64,000 nucleotides of DNA, taken from the NCBI RefSeq assembly GCF_036634175.1, contig NZ_JAZIFX010000001.1:186001-250000 (forward strand), in the 5' to 3' direction. Below are positions 37,201 to 45,764 of the stretch, piece after piece. The number at the start of each line of letters is the position of its first letter. Position 1 is the stretch's first letter. The stretch is from Streptomyces sp. P9-A2. Its GTDB lineage: Bacteria > Actinomycetota > Actinomycetes > Streptomycetales > Streptomycetaceae. The notes beneath the pieces were generated by a model, which was not told the origin of the DNA, did not search any database, and worked only from the letters and a program-made list of their open reading frames with translations. A program made the translations under genes and the position numbers.

Positions 37201-37630
37201 GTTCCTCCACGTCGGTGGAGGGCTCCGAGGAGCCGAGCACCGGCACGTCCGCCGCGCGGGCCGCGGCGACGGCGCGCGCCTTGTTCCCGGTCAGCTCCAG
37301 GATCCGGGCGCTCGGTCCGACGAAGGTGATGCCCGCCTCTTCGCACGCCAGGGCCAGCTCGGGGTTCTCGGACAGGAATCCGTAGCCCGGGTAGACGGCG
37401 TCGGCGCCCGCCCGGCGGGCCGCACCGACGATCTCCTCGACGGAGAGATAGGCGCGCACCGGATGCCCGACCTGGCCGATCTGGTACGCCTCGTCCGCCT
37501 TGAGCCGGTGGAGCGAGTTGCGGTCCTCGTGGGGGAAGACCGCGACCGTTCGGGCACCCAGCTCGTAGCCCGCGCGGAACGCCCTGATCGCGATCTCACC
37601 ACGGTTGGCTACCAGCACCTTGCGGAACAT
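34256..37630 (-). CDS. pyc: Pyruvate carboxylase
   Basis: 1124 aa biotin enzyme that makes oxaloacetate from pyruvate, bicarbonate and ATP to refill the TCA cycle. N-terminal biotin carboxylase (MFRKVLVANRGEIAIRAFRA, ATP loop GGGGRGMR, IEVQILAD, MNPRIQVEHTVTEEVTD); central carboxyltransferase (DTTFRDAHQSLLATR, metal-binding HLHTHDT); C-terminal biotinyl domain with the biotinylated Lys in EAMKME. The length equals single-chain Pyc of other actinomycetes. ATG 37630 starts at the conserved motif, though the frame is open to 37708. Confidence 0.97.
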   Translation of the reverse strand: MFRKVLVANRGEIAIRAFRAGYELGARTVAVFPHEDRNSLHRLKADEAYQIGQVGHPVRAYLSVEEIVGAARRAGADAVYPGYGFLSENPELALACEEAGITFVGPSARILELTGNKARAVAAARAADVPVLGSSEPSTDVEELVRAADDIGFPVFVKAVAGGGGRGMRRVEEPAQLRESIEAASREAASAFGDPTVFLERAVVDPRHIEVQILADGEGNVIHLFERDCSVQRRHQKVIELAPAPNLDPELRDRICADAVRFARQIGYRNAGTVEFLVDRDGNHVFIEMNPRIQVEHTVTEEVTDVDLVQAQLRIAAGETLADLGLAQENITLRGAALQCRITTEDPANGFRPDTGQISAYRSPGGSGIRLDGGTTHAGTEISAHFDSMLVKLTCRGRDFATAVGRARRAVAEFRIRGVSTNIPFLQAVLDDPEFQAGRVTTSFIEQRPHLLTARHSADRGTKLLTYLADVTVNKPHGERPELIDPTTKLPRPTAAEPAPGSRQLLAELGPEGFASRLRASPTVGVTDTTFRDAHQSLLATRVRTKDLLAVAPVVARTLPELLSLECWGGATYDVALRFLAEDPWERLAALREAVPNICLQMLLRGRNTVGYTPYPTEVTDAFVQEAAATGIDVFRIFDALNDVNQMRPAIDAVRETGTAVAEVALCYTSDLSDPSERLYTLDYYLRLAEQIVAAGAHVLAVKDMAGLLRAPAAATLVSALRREFDLPVHLHTHDTSGGQLATYLAAIQAGADAVDGAVASMAGTTSQPSLSAIVAATDHSDRPTGLDLQAVGDLEPYWESVRKVYAPFEAGLASPTGRVYHHEIPGGQLSNLRTQAIALGLGDRFEDIEAMYAAADRILGRLVKVTPSSKVVGDLALHLVGAGVSPRDFEQDPDRFDIPDSVIGFLRGELGTPPGGWPEPFRTKALRGRAEAKPVRELSADDRAGLAKDRRSTLNRLLFAGPAREFETHRQTFGDTSVLDSKAFFYGLRPDKEYTVDLDPGVRLLIELQAVGDADERGMRTVMSTLNGQMRPIQVRDRAAASDVPVTEKADRSDPGHVAAPFAGVVTLAVAEGDEVAAGATVATIEAMKMEAAITAPKSGTVSRLAINRIQQVEGGDLLVELA

Positions 37631-37754
37631 GTTGATCCCTTCAGCCTGCCCGGTGACGAAGACCATCGTGTCGGTGACGGGCCCGGTGCGCCATGTGAGC
37701 CGGGCCACTCGTCACGCGCCGGACGAGGTTGCCGCTTCGGCGCCGTGGGGCACG

Positions 37755-38546
37755 TCAGTGTGCGGGGGTGGCGTCCTGACGGGCGGGGTGGCCGAGCCAG
37801 TAACCGAAACCCCGGCGGGTGCGGATCAGCGCGGGGTGTTCCTTGTCCACCTTGAGCCTCAGTCGGGAGACGAGCTTCTCGATGGCCGAGTTGGCCCGGT
37901 ACTCGCCCCACACGTGCCGGCTGATCTGCTCCTTCGACAGCACGCGTTCGGCGTTGGCCAGCAGGTGGCTCAGGAGACGGTATTCGGCGGGGGTGAGGTC
38001 GAGCTGTCTGGACCCGCGCCATGCCTGGCAGGCGGCGTCGTCCAGGACCAGGTCGCCGTAGCAGTGCATCCCCTGCTGCTCGGGGGCACGGCCGCGCAGC
38101 AGGACCTGGGCCCTGGCCAGGAATTCGGTGATCCGCACCGGCTTGGTGACGTAGTCCTCGCCGCTCGGGCCGAGTTCGGGCAGGAGGCTGTGGAGGAAGT
38201 CGCAGGTGGTCAGGAACAGCAGCGGCGGCCGGTCCGCGGGCGCCACGCGCCGCCCCCGGGTGAAGCCGATCAGGTCGGGCAGGGTGGCGTCCAGGACCAC
38301 CAGGTCGAAGCGGTGTTCCGTGAATCGCACCATCCCGTCGGCCGCGGTCCCCGCGGTGCAGACCCGGTGGCCCACCAACTCGAGTGCGGTGGCGATCAGT
38401 TCGGTCACCGAGGGGTCCTGTTCGACGACCAGGACGTGCCGCCCGCGGCCGCGGGGCGGCCACGCTCCTTCTCCGAGGAAGCAGCCCGCCGGATGGCCGG
38501 TGCCCCGGTACCCGGGGAGGCCGGTCGGGCGGGGCGCGGCCGTCAT
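37755..38546 (-). CDS. Orphan OmpR-type response regulator
   Basis: 263 aa. The receiver (about 37-155) has phosphoacceptor Asp in LVVLDATLP, Thr in LLFLTT and Lys in TKPVR; the usual Asp pair after strand 1 is EQD here, so the acidic pocket is altered. The winged-helix domain follows (LDLTPAEYRLLSHLLANAERVLSKEQI, RLRLKVDKEHPALIRTRRGFGYWL). The start overlaps the MarR stop by ATGA. No histidine kinase is adjacent. An N-terminal extension of about 35 residues precedes the receiver. Confidence 0.88.
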   Translation of the reverse strand: MTAAPRPTGLPGYRGTGHPAGCFLGEGAWPPRGRGRHVLVVEQDPSVTELIATALELVGHRVCTAGTAADGMVRFTEHRFDLVVLDATLPDLIGFTRGRRVAPADRPPLLFLTTCDFLHSLLPELGPSGEDYVTKPVRITEFLARAQVLLRGRAPEQQGMHCYGDLVLDDAACQAWRGSRQLDLTPAEYRLLSHLLANAERVLSKEQISRHVWGEYRANSAIEKLVSRLRLKVDKEHPALIRTRRGFGYWLGHPARQDATPAH

Positions 38547-39049
38547 GGCTCGAGGCCGGCCTCGGCCCGGGCCTCGAAGTCGCCCACCGTGCGAGGAAAG
38601 AGCCCGGAGAGCAGCCGGAGGTCCTCGGGCGACCGGTCCGCCGGCGCCACCCGCATGCTTCGGAGGCTCACTTCCCGCATCCGGTCGGCGGCGGCCGGTC
38701 CGGCCTCGGCGAGCCGGACACGCCGGTCCTCCGGATCGGGGACCCGCCGTACGTAGCCGTCCTTCTCCAACTGCCCGAGCTGCCGGGTGACATGGGACGC
38801 CTCCACGGAGAGGCGGGCCACCGGCTTCCCGGGGCGCAGCGGGTCGCTCCCGGCGGCGTGCCGCAGGATCGCCGCGGCGGCCCGGTGCAGCGGCGGCCCG
38901 GCCACGGCCATCAGGCGCTCGTGCTGCCGGACCCGGCCCACCGGGCAGGCGACACGGGCGAGGGCCCGCTCGGTCTCGACCGGATCCGGCGAGGCGGGTA
39001 CGGATACCCCTGCGGGCGCGGATACCACTGCGGGCTGCGGGACGGACAT
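38543..39049 (-). CDS. MarR-family regulator
   Basis: 168 aa. The winged helix reads ARLSVEASHVTRQLGQLEKDGYVRRVPDPEDRRVRLAEAG. It is divergent from the P450 operon and translationally coupled to the response regulator by ATGA. A palindrome CTTGACTGAGTTAAG begins 19 bases upstream of its start, a likely self-operator that could also govern the P450 promoter. Confidence 0.88.
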   Translation of the reverse strand: MSVPQPAVVSAPAGVSVPASPDPVETERALARVACPVGRVRQHERLMAVAGPPLHRAAAAILRHAAGSDPLRPGKPVARLSVEASHVTRQLGQLEKDGYVRRVPDPEDRRVRLAEAGPAAADRMREVSLRSMRVAPADRSPEDLRLLSGLFPRTVGDFEARAEAGLEP

Positions 39050-39067
39050 GTGGTTACCGTAGAGTTA

Positions 39068-39082
39068 CTTGACTGAGTTAAG
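39068..39082. promoter_or_regulatory. MarR-type operator in divergent promoter region
   Basis: CTTGACTGAGTTAAG is an inverted repeat with one mismatched pair. On the minus strand TTGCTT and TACGGT, 18 bases apart, could be the MarR promoter, placing the palindrome between the -35 and -10. Confidence 0.55.
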
Positions 39083-39303
39083 CAAGGTGGGCGCAGGCCT
39101 TCTCACTCCCGCGTCACCCCCACTCCGCCACCGGACCCTTCGTATGACGTGAATCACGTCAGGCTGAGGTCAGGAAACTGACCGGAAGGTGTCAGCCCGC
39201 TCCGCTTCCATGCCCGGTGGCCGAGCTTTCCGATTCCACAACTCCTGCTTCCTTTACGGCCGTTCCAGCCGGAAGCGCTCCCCCACGTCATGTAGGAGAT
39301 GCC

Positions 39304-40545
39304 ATGCCCGAGGCCCTGTCCTGCCCTGCCGGCGGCACCGCCGAGGAGTTGCCCGAGTATCCGCTGCCGCGGGCGGCGCAGTGCCCTCTGGCCCCGGCCC
39401 CGGCCGCGCAGGAGCTGCGGGCGGAGCGCCCGGTCACGAAGGTCCGCATCTGGAACGGCAGTACGCCCTGGCTGGTCACCCGGCACGCCGACCAGCGTGC
39501 CCTCCTGCCCGACCCCCGGGTGAGCGACGACGACCTCGACCCCGGCTTCCCCCATGTCAACGCCCACCGGGCGATGATCGCCCTGGCCACACCCCGGCTG
39601 ATCACGAACACGGACGCGCCGGAGCACACCCGGCTGCGCCGGACCGTCAACGGCCCGTTCCTGGTCAAGCGGATCGAGAGGATGCGGGCCCCGGTCCAGA
39701 AAATCGTCGATGACCTGATCGACACGATGCTGGCGGGCCCCCACCCGGTCGACCTGCTCACGGCGTTCGCGCTGCCGGTGCCGTCGCTGGTCATCGCCGA
39801 ACTGCTCGGGGTGCCCTATGAGGACCACGACTTCTTCCAGCGCAGCAGCAGCCTGGTCCTGGACGGCGCCGCGGCGCCCGAGGAGGCCCGGAGGGTCAGC
39901 GGTGAGCTGGCCGCCTATCTGAACGACCTGATCAGGCGGAAGACGGACGACCCGGGCGAGGATGTGCTCTCCGAGATGGCCGGCCGGGTCCGCGACGGGG
40001 AGATGTCGCACACCGAGGCCGTCCACATGGGCGTGGCGATGCTGATCGCCGGCCACGAGACGACCGCGACGATGATCAGCCTCGGCACCCTGGCGCTGTT
40101 CGAGCACCCCGACCAGCTCGCCCTGTTGCGGGAGACCGACGACCCGAAGCTGGTCGCGAACGCGGTGGACGAGCTGCTGCGCTACCTGACCATCGTCCAG
40201 ACCGGTGTGCGCCGGGTCGCCAAGGAGGACATCGAACTCGGCTCGGTGGTCATCCGCAAGGGCGAGGGCATCGTCTTCGACCTGCACGCGGCGAACTGGG
40301 ACCCGGAGGCGTTCCCCGAGGCCGGACGGCTGGACCTCACCCGCCCCGCCCGGGTCCACCAGGCGTTCGGCTACGGGCCCCACCAGTGCCTGGGCCAGAA
40401 CCTGGCCCGGCTGGAACTCCAGGTCGCCTACGGCACCCTCTACCGCCGCATCCCCACCCTGCGCGCGGCCGCCCCGATCGAGGACCTTTCCTTCGACCGC
40501 ACCGGGACGACGTACGGCGTCCACAGCCTGCCCGTCACCTGGTGA
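39304..40545 (+). CDS. Cytochrome P450 (three-component type)
   Basis: 413 aa soluble P450. I-helix oxygen-binding AGHETTATM, ExxR in ELLRYL and heme-ligand loop FGYGPHQCLGQNLAR are present; overall it resembles Streptomyces CYP105/107 enzymes. ATG 39304 is chosen because TAGGAG lies 6 bases upstream; the frame is open to 39217. It is followed by its own ferredoxin (55-base gap) and reductase, a complete electron chain. Substrate unknown. Confidence 0.93.
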   Translation: MPEALSCPAGGTAEELPEYPLPRAAQCPLAPAPAAQELRAERPVTKVRIWNGSTPWLVTRHADQRALLPDPRVSDDDLDPGFPHVNAHRAMIALATPRLITNTDAPEHTRLRRTVNGPFLVKRIERMRAPVQKIVDDLIDTMLAGPHPVDLLTAFALPVPSLVIAELLGVPYEDHDFFQRSSSLVLDGAAAPEEARRVSGELAAYLNDLIRRKTDDPGEDVLSEMAGRVRDGEMSHTEAVHMGVAMLIAGHETTATMISLGTLALFEHPDQLALLRETDDPKLVANAVDELLRYLTIVQTGVRRVAKEDIELGSVVIRKGEGIVFDLHAANWDPEAFPEAGRLDLTRPARVHQAFGYGPHQCLGQNLARLELQVAYGTLYRRIPTLRAAAPIEDLSFDRTGTTYGVHSLPVTW

Positions 40546-40600
40546 CCGGCCCCGCCCCCACCCCCACCGCACGACCGGCAGAACCGGAAGGACCGACCGA

Positions 40601-40807
40601 GTGACAACGACGCGTGTGGAACTGGACGAACCCAAGTGCGTGGCGTCGGGACAGTGCGTCCTGGCCGCCCCCGACGTCTTCGACCAGCGGGACGACGACG
40701 GAGTGGCGGTCCTGCTGGAGGAGTACCCCGGTGAGGAACTGCTCCACGACGCGCGCCAGGCCGAGGCGGTCTGCCCGGCCGCGGCGATCCGCCTGGTGGA
40801 GCGGTGA
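40601..40807 (+). CDS. Ferredoxin, 3Fe-4S type
   Basis: 68 aa. VELDEPKCVASGQCVLAAPDVF and AEAVCPAAAI supply the three cysteines of a [3Fe-4S] P450 ferredoxin. GTG start with GGAAGGA about 10 bases away. It passes electrons from the reductase, whose GTG overlaps its stop as GTGA, to the upstream P450. Confidence 0.92.
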   Translation: MTTTRVELDEPKCVASGQCVLAAPDVFDQRDDDGVAVLLEEYPGEELLHDARQAEAVCPAAAIRLVER

Positions 40808-42042
40808 GACGCGTCGTGGTCGTCGGCGCATCGGCCGCCGGACTCGCTGCGGCCGAGACCCTGCGCCGGGCGGGCCACGACGGCCCGCTCACCCTCGTCG
40901 GTGACGAGCCGCACGTCCCGTACGACCGTCCTCCGCTGTCCAAGCAGATCCTCTCCGGCGCGTGGCCGACCGGACGGCTGCCGTTGCGCCGGGACGAGGA
41001 CCTCGACGCCCTGGACCTGGACCTGAGGCTGGGAACGGCGGCGACCGGGCTGGACCTGGCGGACCGCACGGTCCGGCTGGCCGACGGGTCGCGGGTGCCC
41101 TACGACGGGCTGATCGTGGCCACGGGCGTGCGTCCCCGGCGGCTGCCCGGCGAGGGAGCGCACGTCCTGCGCACGCTGGACGACGCCCTCGCGCTGCGTG
41201 ACGTGCTGACGCCGGGCACCAGGCTCGTCGTGGTGGGCGCCGGGTTCCTCGGTGCCGAGGCCGCCGCCGTCGCCCGGGGCCTGGGCGCCCATGTCACCCT
41301 GCTCGAGCCGTCTCCCGCCCCGCTGGCCCACGCCGTCGGCACCGAGGTCGGCGGGATGCTCTCCCGCGTCCATCTCGACCACGGCGTGGAGTTGCGCACC
41401 TCGGTCACCGTGACGGAGGTGACCGAGGACGGCGTGCGGCTGGCCGGCGGCGAGGTGGTCGAGGCCGACGAGATCCTGGTCGCCGTCGGTTCGCTGCCGA
41501 ACACCGGCTGGCTCGCGGAGAGCGGGCTGGCGCTCGGCGACGGCGTGATCTGCGACGAGTACTGCGAGGCCGCACCGGGGGTGTACGCGGCCGGTGACAT
41601 CGCCCGCTGGTACAACCCGCTGTTCGGGACGTCGATGCGGATCGAGCACCGTACGAACGCCGCCGAGCAGGGCATGGCCGCCGCGCGCAACCTGCTCGCC
41701 GCGCCGGAGGCGCGCACGCCGTTCGCGCCCGTTCCGTACTTCTGGTCCGACCAGTACGGCCTGCGGATCCAGGCTTACGGCTACCTGCGCGGCCACGACG
41801 AAGTCACCGTCGTGGACGGGGACACGGCCGGGCGGCGGTTCGTCGCCGCCTACCGCAGGGGCGGAAGACTCACCGGCGCACTGGCGGTGGGCATGCCGCC
41901 CAGGGCCGTCCGCGCCTGGCGGAAGGCCGTCGCGGACGGTACGGCCTGGCACGAGGCCGTACGGGACGAGGCTGCCGCCCCCGACGGCCTCATCGGCATC
42001 GGTCATCACCACGGCAAGGAGACCTCCCATGCACGACAGTAG
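40804..42042 (+). CDS. NAD(P)H ferredoxin reductase (FAD)
   Basis: 412 aa. N-terminal FAD motif RRVVVVGASAAGLAAAETLRRAG, then VPYDRPPLSKQIL, the NAD motif RLVVVGAGFLGAEAAAVARGLG and the C-terminal GVYAAGDIARWYN. Family: ferredoxin reductases of oxygenase systems. Overlaps the ferredoxin by GTGA and the following SDR gene by 14 bases. Confidence 0.92.
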   Translation: MRRVVVVGASAAGLAAAETLRRAGHDGPLTLVGDEPHVPYDRPPLSKQILSGAWPTGRLPLRRDEDLDALDLDLRLGTAATGLDLADRTVRLADGSRVPYDGLIVATGVRPRRLPGEGAHVLRTLDDALALRDVLTPGTRLVVVGAGFLGAEAAAVARGLGAHVTLLEPSPAPLAHAVGTEVGGMLSRVHLDHGVELRTSVTVTEVTEDGVRLAGGEVVEADEILVAVGSLPNTGWLAESGLALGDGVICDEYCEAAPGVYAAGDIARWYNPLFGTSMRIEHRTNAAEQGMAAARNLLAAPEARTPFAPVPYFWSDQYGLRIQAYGYLRGHDEVTVVDGDTAGRRFVAAYRRGGRLTGALAVGMPPRAVRAWRKAVADGTAWHEAVRDEAAAPDGLIGIGHHHGKETSHARQ

Positions 42043-42871
42043 GGACGACCGGTCGCGTGACGTGGTCGTCGTCACCGGAGCGGGCGGGATGGGGTCGGCG
42101 GTCGCCCGACGGCTGGGCAGCGGGCGGACGCTGATCCTCGCCGACGCGTCCCGCGCCCGGCTGGACGAAACGGTGGACGCGCTGCGCGCCGAGGGGTACG
42201 CGGTACGGGGCGTGCCGACCGACGTCCGCGACCGTGCGGCGGTGGAGCGACTGGCCCGGACCGCGGCCGGGGCGGGGCGGATCACGGCCGTCGTGCACAC
42301 GGCCGGGGTGGCCGCCGCGACCGCCTCGGTGTCCAGGATTCTCGAGGTCGACCTGCTCGGCACGGTGTACGTCATCGAGGCTTTCGAGCAGGTGGCCGTC
42401 CGTGGCACGTCGCTGGTCTGCGTCGCCAGCGTCGCCGGGCACATGGCCTCGATCGGCGCCGAGGACGAGGCCTCCCTGGCCACGGCACCCGCGGACCGGC
42501 TGCTGGGCCTGGACGCGGTCACCGGCCTCGGCGACGATCCGACGGCCGCCTACATCCTGGCCAAACGGGCGAATCTCCTGCGGGTGCAGGCCGCCGCCCT
42601 CGCGTGGAGCCGGCTCGGCGCCCGCGTCAACACGGTCAGTCCGGGCATCGTCGCCACCGCGATGGCGACGGCGGAGGCCGACGCGGACTCCGACGGGCAC
42701 ATGATGAGAATGCTCGACGCGTGCGGCGCCGGCCGCCCTGGTACACCCGCCGAGATCGCCGACGCGGTGGCCTTCCTCACGGATCCGCACTCCTCGTACA
42801 TCACCGGCGCAGACCTGCTCGTCGACGGCGGTCAGACGGCATGGATCCGGCACCACATGCCCCGCGGGTGA
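42029..42871 (+). CDS. Short-chain dehydrogenase/reductase with a shifted active-site region
   Basis: 280 aa, last gene of the P450 operon. The cofactor motif VVVVTGAGGMGSAVARRLG is clear, and VASVAG gives the catalytic Ser; YILAKRANLLRVQAAAL provides YxxxK. An insertion of about 30 residues lies between these, and the NNAG motif is replaced by VHTAGVAAA. RBS AAGGAGA precedes the ATG inside the reductase 3' end. It may oxidise the P450 product. Confidence 0.9.
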   Translation: MHDSRDDRSRDVVVVTGAGGMGSAVARRLGSGRTLILADASRARLDETVDALRAEGYAVRGVPTDVRDRAAVERLARTAAGAGRITAVVHTAGVAAATASVSRILEVDLLGTVYVIEAFEQVAVRGTSLVCVASVAGHMASIGAEDEASLATAPADRLLGLDAVTGLGDDPTAAYILAKRANLLRVQAAALAWSRLGARVNTVSPGIVATAMATAEADADSDGHMMRMLDACGAGRPGTPAEIADAVAFLTDPHSSYITGADLLVDGGQTAWIRHHMPRG

Positions 42872-43162
42872 CGGCGCTTCGGGGCCGGGAGGTCAGGGCG
42901 CGAGGCCGGCTGCCTCATGCGGGCAAGGGCGCGTCAGGAGGACAGCCCGGGAGATCTGAGCCTCCCTGCCGGGCCGGCGCCCTACGGACACTCCGACGGC
43001 GACGGGCCACTCCGGCGGATGGACGGCGGGCGCTGGCCCGGCAGACGGCAGACGACAGACGGCAGGGGCGCGTTTCCGCAGGTGGTAAATCGGTGTCCCG
43101 GACAGCCCGGTACCGGGATCATGGACCGGCCCCTGACGCGCAACTGTTGAGGAACCGCCCCC

Positions 43163-43813
43163 ATGCCGGTGCCTGCCGACCCGACGATCCTCCACCCGAT
43201 GCCCGAGCACCCGCGGGTGGTGCTGCTCAGGCCGCTGGTGCGGTCCCCGCTGATCGAGGTCGGGGAGTACTCGTACTACGACGACCCGGACGACCCGACC
43301 GCGTTCGAGACGCGCAACGTGCTCTACCACTACGGGCCCGAGAAGCTGGTCATCGGAAAGTTCTGCGCGCTGGGCACGGGAGTGCGGTTCCTCATGAACG
43401 GCGCCAACCACCGGATGGACGGCCCCTCCACCTTTCCCTTCCCCACCATGGGCGGCTCGTGGTCCGAACACTTCGACCTGCTCACCGGCCTGCCCGACCG
43501 GGGTGACACCGTCGTCGGCAACGACGTCTGGTTCGGTCACGGCACCACGGTGCTGCCGGGCGTACGGATCGGACACGGCGCCGTCATCGGCGCCGGTGCC
43601 GTGGTCACCGGCGACGTGCCCGACTACGGCATCGTCGGGGGCAATCCGGCCCGCCTCATCCGCACCCGCTACGGCCCCCGGGACGTCATGCGCCTGCTGG
43701 CGGTGGCCTGGTGGGACTGGCCCGCGGAGCACATCACCGGCCATGTTCGGACGATCATGTCGGGGAGCATCGCCGATCTGGAGTCAGCCGCCCCTGACCT
43801 CCCGCCCGTGTGA
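43163..43813 (+). CDS. Xenobiotic O-acetyltransferase, Vat/CatB-like
   Basis: 216 aa left-handed beta-helix enzyme. The catalytic His is about residue 83 in NGANHRMDG, as in streptogramin A (Vat) and CatB acetyltransferases. Hexapeptide turns NDVWFGHGTTVLPGVRIGHGAVIGAGAVVTGDV and the GGNPARLIR tail follow. Acetyl-CoA is the donor. RBS GAGGA. It stands alone; resistance to a streptogramin-like or aminoglycoside compound is possible but untested. The gap 42872-43162 holds nothing recognised. Confidence 0.88.
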   Translation: MPVPADPTILHPMPEHPRVVLLRPLVRSPLIEVGEYSYYDDPDDPTAFETRNVLYHYGPEKLVIGKFCALGTGVRFLMNGANHRMDGPSTFPFPTMGGSWSEHFDLLTGLPDRGDTVVGNDVWFGHGTTVLPGVRIGHGAVIGAGAVVTGDVPDYGIVGGNPARLIRTRYGPRDVMRLLAVAWWDWPAEHITGHVRTIMSGSIADLESAAPDLPPV

Positions 43814-43986
43814 CGCGCGTCCAGTCGTACGAACGACCGCGGGGCGCGCCGGATGCGGCCGGGTACCCCGAACGGGTAAGGAGTATCCGGCTCCGCGACG
43901 GATCCTCTCCCGCGTGGTCGGAGTCGGCCGGGGGTGCGACGCTGGGATGGAGAGGTGTCCGCGGACGGCAGCCGGGAGGGAATGCG

Positions 43987-45465
43987 ATGGGACGCGACGT
44001 CCCGGCGCTGGTGTTCACCCGTGAGGACCGCCGCCGGTACCGGATCAAGATGCAGGAGTGCCTCGACACGTTCGCGCAGATGCTGCGGGAAGCACGGTTC
44101 GAGTCCGAGCGGCCCCAGGTGGGACTGGAGATCGAGCTGAACCTGGTCGACGACCGGGCGGAGCCGGCCATGCGCAACAACGATGCGCTCGAAGTGATCG
44201 CGGACCCCGCCTGGTCCACGGAGCTGGGACGGTTCAACCTCGAGATCAACGTTCCGCCGCGGCGGCTGACGGCGGGCGGACCCGACTCCTGGGAGTCCGA
44301 GATCCGTACCGCGCTGAACCACGCCGAGAAGCGCGCGAAGTCGGTCGGCACGCATCTGATCATGACCGGGATCCTGCCGACGCTGCGGCAGGAGGACGCG
44401 GGTGAGTCGGCGCTGTCGGAGAACCCGCGCTACCGGCTGCTCAACGACCAGATCTTCGCGGCCCGGGGCGAGGACCTGCACATCGAGGTGGACGGCCTCG
44501 ACCGGCTGCGCACCTATGCGGACACGATCACTCCCGAGGCCGCCTGCACCAGTACCCAGTTCCATCTGCAGGTGTACCCGGAGCAGTTCGCCGACTACTG
44601 GAACGCGGCGCAGTCGATCGCCGGGGTCCAGATCGCCCTGGCCGCCAACTCGCCGTTCCTGTTCGGCAGGGAACTGTGGCACGAGACCCGCATCCCGCTG
44701 TTCGAACAGGCCACCGACACCCGTCCCCAGGAGATCAAGGTGCAGGGGGTACGGCCCCGGGTGTGGTTCGGGGAGCGGTGGATCAACAGCGTTTTCGACC
44801 TCTTCGAGGAGAACCTGCGGTACTTCCCGGCGCTGCTCCCGCTGTGCGACGAGCAGGATCCCGCAGAGACGCTGGACCGGGGCGACATCCCCGAACTGGG
44901 CGAGCTGACCCTGCACAACGGCACCATCTACCGCTGGAACCGCCCGGTCTACGCCATCGCGCACGACAAGCCGCATGTGCGGGTGGAGAACCGGGTCCTT
45001 CCCGCCGGCCCGACCGTCGCCGACACGCTGGCCAACGGCGCGTTCTACTACGGGCTCACCCGAGCCCTGGTGGAGGAGGAACGGCCCGTATGGTCCCGGA
45101 TGTCCTTCTCGGCCGCCGAGGAGAACCTGCACACGGCGGCACGGCACGGCATCGAAGCCCGGCTGTACTGGCCCGGGATGGGCGAGGTGCCGGTGCCCGA
45201 GCTGGTGCTGCGACGGCTGCTCCCACTGGCGCACCGCGGGCTGGAGCTCTCCGGGATGGACGAGGCCTGGCGGGAGCCGCTGCTCGGCATCATCGAGCAG
45301 CGCTGCGTCACCGGGCGCAACGGGGCGGTGTGGCAGAAGGAGATGTTCCACCACATCGACGCCACGGCCCACTGCGGCCGCCATGAGGCCCTGCGCCGGA
45401 TGACGCAGCAGTACATCGACTACATGCATCTCAACGCCCCGGTGCACACCTGGCCCGTCGACTGA
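43987..45465 (+). CDS. GCS2-family carboxylate-amine ligase
   Basis: 492 aa. VGLEIELNLVD, ELGRFNLEINVPPRRLT, ACTSTQFHLQVYPEQFADYWNAAQSIAGVQIALAANSPF and RVENRVLPAGPTVADTLANGAFYYG are family blocks of ATP-dependent glutamate-cysteine-ligase-like enzymes (YbdK group). ATG 43987 has GGAGGGAAT upstream; the frame is open to 43810. Actinomycetes make mycothiol rather than glutathione, so the acceptor may not be cysteine. Two bases downstream begins a truncated PPOX gene. Confidence 0.88.
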   Translation: MGRDVPALVFTREDRRRYRIKMQECLDTFAQMLREARFESERPQVGLEIELNLVDDRAEPAMRNNDALEVIADPAWSTELGRFNLEINVPPRRLTAGGPDSWESEIRTALNHAEKRAKSVGTHLIMTGILPTLRQEDAGESALSENPRYRLLNDQIFAARGEDLHIEVDGLDRLRTYADTITPEAACTSTQFHLQVYPEQFADYWNAAQSIAGVQIALAANSPFLFGRELWHETRIPLFEQATDTRPQEIKVQGVRPRVWFGERWINSVFDLFEENLRYFPALLPLCDEQDPAETLDRGDIPELGELTLHNGTIYRWNRPVYAIAHDKPHVRVENRVLPAGPTVADTLANGAFYYGLTRALVEEERPVWSRMSFSAAEENLHTAARHGIEARLYWPGMGEVPVPELVLRRLLPLAHRGLELSGMDEAWREPLLGIIEQRCVTGRNGAVWQKEMFHHIDATAHCGRHEALRRMTQQYIDYMHLNAPVHTWPVD

Positions 45466-45603
45466 CCCGTCCCGGGCGGCAAGGAGGTACTGCGCGTCAA
45501 CGGACACGCCCGCATCCTGACGGACGCGCCGTTCTTCGACGACATGACCGCCGACGGCCGCCGCCCGGCGCTCGCCGTACTCCTGGAGATCGACGAGATC
45601 TAC
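45466..45603 (+). pseudogene. Truncated PPOX-family gene, middle part (before inversion breakpoint)
   Basis: From about 45466 the sequence reads PGGKEVLRVNGHARI, LTDAPFFDDM and ALAVLLEIDEIY, the middle of a pyridoxamine-5-phosphate-oxidase-like flavoprotein of the MSMEG_1061 type. The N-terminal half is absent and the start is missing. The reading stops in TAC at 45603. Its continuation (LHCPQSLRRSGVWDPTTW) is on the opposite strand at 46767-46841. Confidence 0.7.
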
Positions 45604-45605
45604 TG

Positions 45606-45725
45606 GCCATCATGTCGCTGTACTCCACCGGCAAGGGCCAGGCCCGCTGGACCATGCGCTGGAAGACCGCCCTGAATACCTTCGACATCACCTTTGACGG
45701 CCGACTCTCCGCAGCCCGTCAGTAA
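45606..45725 (+). pseudogene. IS256 transposase, detached C-terminal end
   Basis: Plus-strand AIMSL, STGKGQARWTMRWKTALNTF, DITFDGRLSAARQ and a stop. This is the C-terminal block of an actinomycete IS256-family transposase and is exactly what is missing from the minus-strand transposase ending at 46842, which stops matching after AALKCVYL. An inversion between the two explains both. Confidence 0.75.
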
Positions 45726-45738
45726 CCCCAACCACCCT

Positions 45739-45764
45739 GATTGCACCGCTCGTTCGACAGACCC
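45739..45764. repeat. Terminal inverted repeat of the rearranged IS256 element
   Basis: GATTGCACCGCTCGTTCGAC(...)CCC, 26 bases, agrees at 19 positions with the element's other end at 48023-48048 (AGTTACACCGATCGTTTTAC...). It now lies in the same orientation on this strand because its segment was inverted. No 8-9 bp target duplication is seen. The DNA from 45767 to 46004 shows no gene. Confidence 0.6.

Noticed and set aside
38543..38546. Frameshift between MarR and response regulator genes
   Set aside because: The ATGA overlap is normal translational coupling; both proteins are complete.
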